Positions 1-7,648 of a stretch of 64,000 bases of DNA are shown here, in pieces (positions within the stretch are counted from its first letter, which is position 1; every line of letters starts with the position of its first letter). This DNA comes from CAZXEU01 sp965207385 (GTDB lineage Bacteria > Bacteroidota > Rhodothermia > Rhodothermales > Bin80): assembly GCA_965207385.1 (NCBI GenBank), contig CBDBLZ010000021.1, positions 124,001 through 188,000 on the forward strand, read 5' to 3'. The notes beneath the pieces were generated by a model that saw only the letters and a program-made list of their open reading frames with translations, was not told where the DNA came from and ran no database searches. The translations under genes were made by a program, and so were the position numbers.

Positions 1-2
1 GG

Positions 3-875
3 CGTGCCCCGCTAGGCAGGCCGGCCTTGCTGGATTACTGGGAGCTTACCAAGCCGGAGATTGCGCTGCTGGTCATAATATCTGCTCTTGCGGGTTTTCT
101 ACTAGGTTCGCCGGCAGGTGTGGATGCGTGGCAGCTCGGCTTTACGCTCCTGGGCACCGGCCTGAGCTCAGCGGGCGGCGGTGTCCTGAATCACTACGTG
201 GAACGGAGCCATGACGCTCTCATGCGGCGCACGGCGAAGCGACCCCTGCCGGCCGGCCGCATCGCCCCGTCCAGGGCGCTGGCATACGGCATATTCCTTG
301 TATTGTCGGGTCTGGCCTTGCTGGCTATGGTCAACCTGATCACGGTAAGCCTTGCGGCGCTGACCGTCGCACTCTACATATTTGTATATACGCCGCTGAA
401 GCGGAAAACCAGTCTGAACACGCTCGTTGGAGCCGTGCCCGGCGCGCTGCCTGGCCTGGGAGGATTTGCCGCTGCTACCGGCACGCTGGGAGCCGGCGGC
501 TGGCTGCTTTTCCTGATCCTGGCCCTGTGGCAGATGCCCCACTTTCTCTCGCTGGCGTGGATGTACCGGAAAGACTACGCCCGTGCCCGGTATGTAATGG
601 GCACTGTTGTGGATCCGGATGGCCGATCAACGGCCAGGCAGGCATTGCTGTATACGGGTGGCCTTTGCCTGGCGGCCATGCTGCCGACCGCTGCGGGACT
701 TACCGGATGGGTATACCTCGCCGGAGCGGTAGTGCTCGGCATCTGGTTTCTGCTGCCCGCGGTCGCGTTTTACCGCGCCCGTACCGTGCGGGAGGCACGC
801 CGCATTCTCGCCAGCTCCATCCTCTATATACCGCTACTGGTAGTCCTGATCTTTGTCGACCGCTGGGTACAGTAG
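3..875 (+). CDS. ctaB: Heme O synthase (protoheme IX farnesyltransferase), 5' end outside window
   Basis: An integral-membrane UbiA-family prenyltransferase that attaches a farnesyl group to protoheme IX to make heme O for terminal oxidases. The reading frame is open to the left edge with no stop, so the true start probably lies upstream; the first candidate start in the window is TTG at 27. Seen: a TKPEI segment at the N-terminus, the prenyl-diphosphate/Mg site as E..HD..M.RT..RPLP (about nt 200-255), the second conserved motif HFLSLAWMYRKDYARA (about nt 540-585), and many hydrophobic helices. The visible length of about 282 residues is near the family norm, so little is missing. It converges with the next gene, with only 2 bases between the stops. 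Heme A synthase or oxidase genes would be expected upstream, but that is inference. Confidence 0.9.
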   Translation, partial: RAPLGRPALLDYWELTKPEIALLVIISALAGFLLGSPAGVDAWQLGFTLLGTGLSSAGGGVLNHYVERSHDALMRRTAKRPLPAGRIAPSRALAYGIFLVLSGLALLAMVNLITVSLAALTVALYIFVYTPLKRKTSLNTLVGAVPGALPGLGGFAAATGTLGAGGWLLFLILALWQMPHFLSLAWMYRKDYARARYVMGTVVDPDGRSTARQALLYTGGLCLAAMLPTAAGLTGWVYLAGAVVLGIWFLLPAVAFYRARTVREARRILASSILYIPLLVVLIFVDRWVQ

Positions 876-877
876 CG

Positions 878-1294
878 TTATTCGATACGCCTCCACACCT
901 CCTCCAGGCGAAAACCGCTCGGAAATTCTCCGGTGTGGTACCACAAATCCCCTACGAATTCAGCCGTAAACTTGAGTGCCACGCCAACCAGAACGGGCGT
1001 AATGTGGTATTCCAGGTATTCGGTATAGAGCGTATCTCCTTCCAGCGTATAGCGTCCTCCGCCAGCCAGCACATCCTCCCCGTCCGACGACTGGTAGCCC
1101 CAGGAAAAATGCGTCGAATTCAAAATCTTCATGGAGGGCGGCACGTTCGTGGTAACGATGATCGTATCCGGATAAACGGAACGCTGTGACACCAGGCGCC
1201 ACGTCCCTTCCAGATGGTTGGCCGGATGTTGCGCCATGGCGGGCACACTGGCCAGGAACAAGGCAACTATGGAGAAGTGGGCTACTTTGCGCAT
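878..1294 (-). CDS. Secreted lipocalin-like protein of unknown function
   Basis: A protein of about 138 residues with a clear Sec signal peptide (hydrophobic stretch ending SVPAMAQ). A compact beta-rich domain follows and opens with LEGTWRLVS, the usual first strand of lipocalin-like/DUF4488-type bacterial proteins. A start at 1294 (MRKVAHF) gives a textbook signal peptide; the in-frame ATG at 1309 would add only five residues. There are no catalytic motifs and no cysteine pair. It is divergent from rlmN with a very short spacer and convergent with ctaB. The role is unknown; these proteins are periplasmic or surface-associated small-ligand-binding candidates by fold only. Confidence 0.65.
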   Translation of the reverse strand: MRKVAHFSIVALFLASVPAMAQHPANHLEGTWRLVSQRSVYPDTIIVTTNVPPSMKILNSTHFSWGYQSSDGEDVLAGGGRYTLEGDTLYTEYLEYHITPVLVGVALKFTAEFVGDLWYHTGEFPSGFRLEEVWRRIE

Positions 1295-1338
1295 GGCAGC
1301 ATGAATCAATGAAAAGGTAGGAGCGGCTTCGGCAATGT

Positions 1339-2517
1339 ATGAAGCGAGCGGACGAAGTGAAAGTAGCTGTCACTCCTGAAGCGGGTCATTTGGCCCGCGC
1401 TGCTGCCGATGCTCCCCAGGCTGACTCCCGCGTGGATGTCAAGAGTCTGGATCTGGACGGCATGAGAGCACTGGCTGTCTCGCTGGGCGAGCCCGCGTAC
1501 CGGGGGACACAATTGTACCGTTGGGTCCACGGACGCGCCGCAGCAACCTTCGCAGAAATGACCGATTTGCCCCGGTCCTTCCGCCAGACACTCAATACGA
1601 TAGCAAGCATGGGGGCAGTCCGCGCGATCGAAGTGCAAACAGGCGCTGACAAGACCGCCAAGATGCTCCTGGAATTGCCGTCCGGGCGGCGAATAGAAGC
1701 TGTGTTGATACCAGATTCCGGCAAGGAGGGCATGCCGGGCCGGCTTACTGCCTGCGTGTCGAGCCAGGTAGGATGTGCCATGGCTTGCGCGTTTTGCGCT
1801 ACCGGACTAATGGGCTTTCAGGAAAACCTGACAGCCGGAGCCATAGTCGACCAGGTACGGTTGCTTGACGGCTTGGCAAAGAGGAGATTCGGGCGCGGCC
1901 TGTCCAACGTCGTCTACATGGGAATGGGCGAGCCGCTGCTCAATTATCGCAGTGTACTGCTCAGCATCCAGTTGCTGACCGACCCTGCACTCCTCGGCCT
2001 TGCGCCGCGGCGCCTGACAGTCTCCACAGTGGGCCTAGCCCGGCGGATCAGGCAGCTGGCCGATGACCATCCGCGCGTAAACCTGGCCGTTTCCCTGCAT
2101 GCCCCCACCCAGGAGAAGCGCGACAGCATCATGCCGTCCGTTCGAGGCGAGGCTACCGACCTTCCCGCCCTGCGCGCCGCGCTGTCATACTACACCAGCA
2201 CCTCAAGCCGCACGGTTACTTTCGAATACTGCCTGTTCCGCGACTTCAACGACAGCGAGGCCGATGCGAAGCAGCTCGCGGCTATCAGCAACGCCGTGCC
2301 GAGCAAGGTAAACCTGATTCAGTACAACCCGGTTGCGGGACTGCCCTTCGAGCGTACTTCGGAGAGCAAGCTCAATGCCTTCATTCGTGTGCTCCTCTCC
2401 CGTGGCGTGACCGTCACGGTCCGGCGCAGCCGGGGGCAAGACATCGACGCCGCGTGCGGACAATTGGCCCTTCTGAAGCCACCGGAGCCTGGCGCTGTGC
2501 CCGTGCAGCCGGCATGA
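1339..2517 (+). CDS. rlmN: Dual-specificity 23S rRNA/tRNA adenine-C2 methyltransferase
   Basis: A cytoplasmic radical-SAM enzyme that methylates C2 of A2503 in 23S rRNA and of A37 in some tRNAs. Seen: a C-x3-C-x2-C cluster at about residues 146-153 (GCAMACAFCATG), the GMGEPL motif after it, and the C-terminal methyl-carrying cysteine in RSRGQDIDAACGQL (about residue 373). The N-terminal accessory domain carries the usual YRGTQLYRW motif. At 392 residues it is slightly longer than the family norm because of a leader of about 35 residues, so translation may start later than the ATG at 1339. No ribosome-binding site decides the matter. Housekeeping, and confidently identified. Confidence 0.95.
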   Translation: MKRADEVKVAVTPEAGHLARAAADAPQADSRVDVKSLDLDGMRALAVSLGEPAYRGTQLYRWVHGRAAATFAEMTDLPRSFRQTLNTIASMGAVRAIEVQTGADKTAKMLLELPSGRRIEAVLIPDSGKEGMPGRLTACVSSQVGCAMACAFCATGLMGFQENLTAGAIVDQVRLLDGLAKRRFGRGLSNVVYMGMGEPLLNYRSVLLSIQLLTDPALLGLAPRRLTVSTVGLARRIRQLADDHPRVNLAVSLHAPTQEKRDSIMPSVRGEATDLPALRAALSYYTSTSSRTVTFEYCLFRDFNDSEADAKQLAAISNAVPSKVNLIQYNPVAGLPFERTSESKLNAFIRVLLSRGVTVTVRRSRGQDIDAACGQLALLKPPEPGAVPVQPA

Positions 2518-2538
2518 TCCGGCCGGGCCCCTCGAATC

Positions 2539-2895
2539 ATGGAAACGCGTTCCAGACGACTTGTCCTGCACTACAACGCCGCATGCCCGAAATGCGTGCG
2601 AAAGGCTCAGCTAACCGCGCGGCTCGACTGGCTTGGATGCGTAGAGCTGTCGACGGAAGAATCGCCTGCGGGACCCGTCCCCGCAGGTGAAATTGTCGTG
2701 GTCGACAGACAGCGGGGCGAGCTCCTGACTGGCATTTACGCCACGCGAACGATTTGCCAGCATGTGCCTGCCTTCCTTGTATTCGGTCTGCTGCTCAAGC
2801 TTCCATTCTTGAGAAGGGCCATGAGCAGGCGAGGCTCCGGATGCGCAGGCGGCGTATGCACGCTTTCCGAGCGGCCACTGGACACCCGCTCCTGA
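2539..2895 (+). CDS. DCC-family (DUF393) thiol-disulfide protein
   Basis: A 118-residue protein with an N-terminal C-P-K-C pair in the context HYNAACPKCVRKAQ. This matches the D-x-x-C-x-x-C signature of the DCC/DUF393 family, thioredoxin-fold proteins of uncertain redox role. The central segment is hydrophobic (FLVFGLLLKLPFL), as in relatives that associate with the membrane. A third and a fourth cysteine lie near the C-terminus (GCAGGVC). It lies 21 bases after rlmN on the same strand and is probably co-transcribed. The specific function is not known. Confidence 0.7.
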   Translation: METRSRRLVLHYNAACPKCVRKAQLTARLDWLGCVELSTEESPAGPVPAGEIVVVDRQRGELLTGIYATRTICQHVPAFLVFGLLLKLPFLRRAMSRRGSGCAGGVCTLSERPLDTRS

Positions 2896-3464
2896 ACTGT
2901 GATCGCCAATGGGCTGCTTTGAGGCGCCAGCACATACTCATGTGCCGAGCAAATGGCTTCCCCAATGGAAGAGCAGGTCTCCGGGCGCCGAGACGCACCC
3001 TAGAGATGAGCCAGCCAGTTGCTCCGCACACCGCCCGGTAGTCGTTCCGCTTGCGCTGCTTGGCGTACTGCGCCGAACCTGATCCCTTTCGTCCAAAGAC
3101 CCCGCACTTCCACACGTACAGGGCACGACACGTAACCGACCATAGGGTAGTTCCCCAGGGGCGGATCACGCGACGGCGTCACTCCCCCGAAGACCGTTTC
3201 CGGAGCGGCCGTATCGGCAGGCCCCAAGCCACCGCGGCAGACTCGATCGCCTTCCCAACCCGAATCGGCTCCGTCGCCACCATCCGGGAAATCGTTGCGG
3301 ACCCTTTCATGCCAGGCTCAAATGGCGACTTTTTCCACGGCCGGGCAGGACTGGTACCGTTCTCGCCGTCGATTCAAGGCCCATGCCCGGTGTTGCGCGG
3401 TGCCGGCCCTGCCCCACGCGGCGCTTGCCGCGGCGCAAGGTGTCATTGAGGCTGCCGCGCAGCC
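2896..3464. other. Gene-free interval, about 570 bp
   Basis: It lies between the DCC-family gene and the end of the ferredoxin gene. Short open frames exist on both strands, but none has a recognisable domain, signal peptide or neighbour-like composition. A short perfect hairpin (GCACAT, 4-nt loop, ATGTGC; 2930-2945) follows the DCC gene within 50 bases and could act in 3'-end formation. I see nothing else. Confidence 0.5.
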
Positions 3465-3830
3465 CTAGACGTCAGGCCTATCCGTCCATTCGGGCTCCGG
3501 CGTGATGGTTTCAGCCGGAGGGGGCCCTGGATCCGTCCACCCCATGGTTGACACCCGCATAAGGGGCTCGACGGTCATGTCGCCCTCCACAAGAATCTGG
3601 CACGCCAGGCGAATCTTACCCAGGTGTCCGGCAGCCTCCAGCTTGTCGGACTCGGCCAGGGTCATGGCCTCCGGCTCGCCTTCGAATATGCGCACCCGGC
3701 AGGTCGTGCAGCGAGCGTAGCCTCCACATCGGTGCCCGATATCGACGCCTGCCTCCTCGATCGCCAGTACCAGTTTCTGGCCCTCCAGCGCCTCGAAAGA
3801 ACCGAATCCTTCTACTGTAATTGTAGGCAT
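3465..3830 (-). CDS. 2Fe-2S ferredoxin
   Basis: A small soluble electron carrier of the plant/adrenodoxin-type beta-grasp ferredoxin family. The four cluster cysteines are visible at about residues 35, 41, 44 and 77 (C-x5-C-x2-C ... C, in HRCGGYARCTTC and RLACQI). A proline- and acid-rich tail of about 30 residues (after VSTMGW) extends beyond the usual fold and is probably disordered. It is divergent from the serine hydrolase gene with a spacer of about 60 bp. No partner enzyme is adjacent, so its redox partner is unknown. Confidence 0.9.
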   Translation of the reverse strand: MPTITVEGFGSFEALEGQKLVLAIEEAGVDIGHRCGGYARCTTCRVRIFEGEPEAMTLAESDKLEAAGHLGKIRLACQILVEGDMTVEPLMRVSTMGWTDPGPPPAETITPEPEWTDRPDV

Positions 3831-3894
3831 GCCTTGAAGGAATTGTGTTTATTGCGGCCTACTACGCTCTTCGAAGTTTCTGGTGCCGTGCCCT

Positions 3895-5115
3895 ATGCCT
3901 CTGTATACGCGTTGCTTGATAATCGCTGCCGCTCTCTTTCACGTGGCTTGCAGCGCTCCACAGTCTGCGCATCTCGAAGAAACGAGAATTCGCTACCACG
4001 ACACGCGCTTTGCCGGTGCGACGCTGCAATCGGTAGACTCTCTTGTGCACTCCGCAATCGAGGATCGCTGGTTTCCCGCGGCGGCGGTCGCCATAGGACG
4101 TGCAGACTCCGTGGCCAAACTGGCAGGCTACGGCACGTTCACGTATGAGTCAACAACGCCTGTTACTCCAGATTCGCCCTTCGGCCTCGCCTCCCTCACC
4201 AAAGTCATCGCAACGACAACGGCAGCCATGCTGCTGTACGAGTCGGGTGAGCTGGACCTGGAAGCACCCGTCAGCCGCTACCTAGACGAGTATAACCGGC
4301 CCGGCAAGAGGCACGTCACCATCCGACAGCTGCTTACGCACACGAGCGGACTGCCCGCCTTCATTACGTTCTACGCAGAAGGACTTAGAACCCGCCAGGC
4401 GATTCTGGATTCCATTTTCAGTGGGGAGCTGGAGTCCGTCCCCGGCGAGACGTACCGCTACAGCGACTTCGGGATGATCACGCTCGCGCTGGTCGTCGAG
4501 GAGATCACAGGACAGGAATTTGGCAGCTTTGCGCGGGAGCGCATCTTTGAGCCACTGGGCATGCAGGCTACCGGATTCCGTGGCATTGGCATTCCGGACA
4601 CGGCTGTTGTGCCAACCGAACGGGACGACTATTTCCGCCAGCGTCTTGTGCAGGGAGAGGTGCATGACGAGACCGCATGGATTCTGGGTGGTACCGCTGG
4701 ACACGCAGGACTCTTTTCCACCGCGCGCGATCTGGCGCGGTTTGCCACCATGCTCGTGCAGGACGGCAGGCTGGGAGACGTTCAGCTGGTGCGGCCCGAA
4801 ACCCTTGAGCTGTTCACCGCGGCCGTCGACACGTCCCTGTCGACCCGCGCGCTGGGATGGGATACGAAGGCCCCCGAACCGCCGGCCAGCGCCGGACAGC
4901 TTTTCGGCGCCAGGAGCTTCGGACACACGGGATTTACGGGCACGTCCATCTGGATAGATCCTGACGCGGACCTCTACGTCATCGTGCTTACGAACCGGGT
5001 CTACCCTACGCGCAGGAATTACGACTATGTTCGTATCCGGCCCGCCATTGCCGAGGTCGCATATGCAGCACTGGTCGGCGTGCCCGAAGACTGGGAGCCG
5101 GAACCGGAAGAATAG
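3895..5115 (+). CDS. Serine beta-lactamase-like hydrolase (peptidase S12 family)
   Basis: A periplasmic serine hydrolase of the class C beta-lactamase / DD-peptidase / esterase superfamily. Seen: the S-x-x-K nucleophile motif in ASLTKVIATT, the Y-x-N-equivalent YSD in TYRYSDFGM, and an H-T-G box in SFGHTGFTG near the C-terminus. The N-terminus is a hydrophobic signal segment ending at Cys (FHVACSAP), suggesting a lipoprotein, although the lipobox is not ideal. An in-frame GTG at 3883 lies four codons upstream; the ATG at 3895 is the more usual choice. The substrate cannot be told from sequence, and most relatives are not resistance enzymes. Confidence 0.85.
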   Translation: MPLYTRCLIIAAALFHVACSAPQSAHLEETRIRYHDTRFAGATLQSVDSLVHSAIEDRWFPAAAVAIGRADSVAKLAGYGTFTYESTTPVTPDSPFGLASLTKVIATTTAAMLLYESGELDLEAPVSRYLDEYNRPGKRHVTIRQLLTHTSGLPAFITFYAEGLRTRQAILDSIFSGELESVPGETYRYSDFGMITLALVVEEITGQEFGSFARERIFEPLGMQATGFRGIGIPDTAVVPTERDDYFRQRLVQGEVHDETAWILGGTAGHAGLFSTARDLARFATMLVQDGRLGDVQLVRPETLELFTAAVDTSLSTRALGWDTKAPEPPASAGQLFGARSFGHTGFTGTSIWIDPDADLYVIVLTNRVYPTRRNYDYVRIRPAIAEVAYAALVGVPEDWEPEPEE

Positions 5116-5178
5116 CAGCGGAACCTTGCAAGCGAATCAGGCTTTCAGCGATGCTTCAGTGGCTGGATTCTTCAGAGC

Positions 5179-5454
5179 ATGCCCACGTACGTTTACAGAC
5201 GCGCGGACGGAACAACATTCGAAATCGAGCAGCGGATTACGTCAGATTCACTGACCCGGTGTCCGTCTACTGATCAACCGGTACACCGCGTCATTACCGG
5301 CGGCACCGGCCTCATCTTCAAGGGTAGCGGCTTCTATCAGACCGACTACGTGGCCAAGCCGCGCGAGTCGTCAGAGAATGGCACGCCGGAAAAGAAAGAG
5401 AAGGCCAAGCCCGAACCGGCCAAGGCGGAAGCAACAGCAGCGGAAGCTGACTGA
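5179..5454 (+). CDS. FmdB-like small regulatory-type protein lacking the zinc-ribbon cysteines
   Basis: A 91-residue protein matching the FmdB family framework: an MPTYVYR start, then a CP segment, then the conserved GGTGLIFKGSGFYQTDY core. In typical members two C-x2-C pairs form a zinc ribbon. Here the first pair is replaced (RRADGTTFE) and only one cysteine remains, in RCPSTDQP, so zinc binding is unlikely. The C-terminal 35 residues are a low-complexity Lys/Glu/Ala/Pro tail. It stands alone between the serine hydrolase and tpiA (convergent, stops adjacent). Family assignment is firm; function is unknown. Confidence 0.75.
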   Translation: MPTYVYRRADGTTFEIEQRITSDSLTRCPSTDQPVHRVITGGTGLIFKGSGFYQTDYVAKPRESSENGTPEKKEKAKPEPAKAEATAAEAD

Positions 5455-6222
5455 CTACCCCGCCGCTTCAGCCGCCTGAACAATGGCGGCAAAAGAGTCG
5501 GCCTTCAGACTGGCGCCGCCAATAAGGCCGCCATCTACGTCCGGCTGCCGGAGCAGCTGCAGGGCATTGCCCGGCTTCATGCTGCCGCCGTACAGAATGG
5601 ATGTATGCCGGGCAAATGCGTCGCCGACCGTGGCGGCCAGAGACTGCCTTATGCAGGCGTGCATCGCCTGTGCCGTATCGGGCGTTGCGGTCTCACCCGT
5701 GCCGATGGCCCACACGGGTTCGTAGGCCACCACCAGGGCTCCGGGGGAGATACCCGGCAGCCCGGAGAGCGCGCCCGTCAGCTGGCGCTCCACCACCTCC
5801 CGCTCCCTGCCGGCCCTGCGCTCTTGCAGCAGCTCGCCGACACACAAAATCGGAACAAGGCCGTGCGACAGAGCCTGGCCAACCTTGTCGCGCACGCCGG
5901 CGTCCGTTTCGCCAAAGTGCTGCCGCCTTTCGGAATGCCCCAGAATCACATATTGGCATCCCACCGAGCGTAGCATCGGCGCCGATACTTCGCCCGTATA
6001 GGCCCCCCAATCTGCACCGTGCATGTCTTGCGCGCCGAGCGCGACGTCACTTCCCGACAGCATGTCTGCTACAACGGCCAAGCTGACAAACGGAGGGCAA
6101 ACTGCTACATCCACGCCCCTGCAGCCCTGAACGCCCGTCACGACCCCGCAGGCAAGCGCGCGAGCGGAGGCCGTATCGGTGTGCATTTTCCAGTTGCCGG
6201 CGACAAGCATATTTCTGTTCAT
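5455..6222 (-). CDS. tpiA: Triosephosphate isomerase
   Basis: The glycolytic enzyme interconverting dihydroxyacetone phosphate and glyceraldehyde 3-phosphate. Catalytic motifs are all present: the N-terminal Asn/Lys in GNWKM, the electrophilic His in LGHSERR, the catalytic Glu in AYEPVWAIGTG, the phosphate-binding YGGS and GLIGGASL. The start at 6222 (MNRNMLVAGNWKM) fits the family; the open frame upstream of it overlaps the preceding gene and is not needed. The length of 255 residues is normal. It is the third gene of a leftward operon after gatB and the TlpA-like gene, starting about 10 bases after the latter's stop. Confidence 0.97.
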   Translation of the reverse strand: MNRNMLVAGNWKMHTDTASARALACGVVTGVQGCRGVDVAVCPPFVSLAVVADMLSGSDVALGAQDMHGADWGAYTGEVSAPMLRSVGCQYVILGHSERRQHFGETDAGVRDKVGQALSHGLVPILCVGELLQERRAGREREVVERQLTGALSGLPGISPGALVVAYEPVWAIGTGETATPDTAQAMHACIRQSLAATVGDAFARHTSILYGGSMKPGNALQLLRQPDVDGGLIGGASLKADSFAAIVQAAEAAG

Positions 6223-6232
6223 AAGACTGAAG

Positions 6233-7648
6233 CTATTGCGCCCCGACCAGACCAAGCGCGTCTTCTCGCAGCACAGCCATAGCGCCGCGAACATACTTTG
6301 CAACCAGAATCCCGTCCTGGTCAATGAGATAGCGCGTAGGCAGGACATTTACATTGTAGCGCCGCGCCACATCGCTTGCGAATCCGCCTGCCTCCCATAC
6401 AAACGTGCCCAGCGGAATCCTCTCGTCAAAGAACGCTTCGTTAACCAGGGTGTCCGGCTGCAGCGAGACGGACACCACGTGAACGGCATCGGACGCAGCA
6501 ACAAGATCATTGCGCCCTTCATATTCTCTCTGGTAGACGGCATCCTGCGGATTGTAGAACTCCAGCACCACAGCCTTGCCTCTTAGCGCATCCAGACTCA
6601 ACGAGTCACCCGGCGCGGTCCGCAACGCAAACGGGGGCGCCGGCATGCCCGGCAACAGGTTGTTCAGTTCATACAGGGCCCGTTCGGCCCAGGTCGCCCA
6701 AGCCGTTTCACCGTAGACTTCCTGCATGGCTCGCGCTGCCTCGCGCGCGGCATCATAGTCGAGGCTGTCCATGTGCGCCACTACGATCTCAGCATGCAGC
6801 TCGGCCCGGGCTGCCTCTGTATCGACCGAATCGGCGGCTGCTCGCAGGAACGACAAAGAAGCTTCCTGGCCGGAAAGCCGGGCCAGCGCCCCGCGCGCAG
6901 CGCGGGCAACCTCCACGTACTGGATGTTGTCGGGCGCAATCTGAATAGCCCTTGCCACGGCCAGCGAATCATGCCAGCCTGCCAGCATGAGCACCGACTC
7001 CGACAAGGCCATTTCCGCACCCATCGTGCCCTCAAACGTCTCCCGCATGTTCCACATAATGCTGCTGGTCTGCTGCACTTGCATGGAGGCACGGGCATCT
7101 TCATATTCCCCGCTCTGCACCAGTTCGAGCAGATTCTGGTTGTACAGTGCCTTGGCGTTCTGGTACGCCATCCAGGCCGCATTTTCCCTCGAGCGTATCC
7201 TCAGCAAGCGGTTACCCATCGGAAACTCGGCTTCCAGGCGAGCCGAATCGGCATCCGCCACGGCTATCTCCCCAATCTTGAGAATCTGGCCACTGCGGCT
7301 GATGATGATGGCGTATACGCCCCGCCTGGGTGCGGTGACATCCATCGAAAACTCGCCCGTACTGTCCGTTACGGCGTAGCCCAGCGTATCGGGCTCCCCA
7401 TCCTGGCTGACGGCGATCAGGACCTCAAATCCCCGGTAGTCCGGCGTGGGATCTACTTCGGGATCTACGCTCAGGCGGCCCACCAGCGAGCTGTTGTCGG
7501 CAGAACTGACGGCGGAACTGACCGCAGGCTCTTCCTGGCCGCATGCCAGGCCGGGCACCAGCGAACAGGCCAAAACAAGCAGGACCATTCCCTTGTGGCG
7601 GATCGGCCAGGAGATTGCGTAACGCATGTGCTTAGCAGGTTTCGTCAT
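6233..7648 (-). CDS. TlpA-like thioredoxin-fold secreted protein without a CxxC motif
   Basis: A 471-residue exported protein. It has an N-terminal signal segment with a cysteine near its end (GLACGQEE), so possibly a lipoprotein. A beta-rich domain follows (residues about 55-140), then an alpha-helical middle region (about 140-330), then a C-terminal AhpC/TSA-TlpA type thioredoxin fold recognisable from PGMPAPPFAL, GKAVVLEFYNP, VNVLPTRYLID and KYVRGAM. At the position of the usual W-C-x-x-C there is YNPQDAVYQ, so no redox cysteines remain and it is unlikely to be a disulfide reductase. It overlaps gatB by 4 bases (ATGA) and is followed closely by tpiA. The role is unknown. Confidence 0.75.
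   Translation of the reverse strand: MTKPAKHMRYAISWPIRHKGMVLLVLACSLVPGLACGQEEPAVSSAVSSADNSSLVGRLSVDPEVDPTPDYRGFEVLIAVSQDGEPDTLGYAVTDSTGEFSMDVTAPRRGVYAIIISRSGQILKIGEIAVADADSARLEAEFPMGNRLLRIRSRENAAWMAYQNAKALYNQNLLELVQSGEYEDARASMQVQQTSSIMWNMRETFEGTMGAEMALSESVLMLAGWHDSLAVARAIQIAPDNIQYVEVARAARGALARLSGQEASLSFLRAAADSVDTEAARAELHAEIVVAHMDSLDYDAAREAARAMQEVYGETAWATWAERALYELNNLLPGMPAPPFALRTAPGDSLSLDALRGKAVVLEFYNPQDAVYQREYEGRNDLVAASDAVHVVSVSLQPDTLVNEAFFDERIPLGTFVWEAGGFASDVARRYNVNVLPTRYLIDQDGILVAKYVRGAMAVLREDALGLVGAQ

Noticed and set aside
2930..2945. 6-bp hairpin after the DCC gene as a terminator
   Set aside because: Short stem, no T-run; kept only as a remark in the gap entry.
3895..5115. Reading the serine hydrolase as an antibiotic-resistance beta-lactamase
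   Set aside because: Motifs fit the broad S12 family; nothing specific to resistance enzymes is visible.
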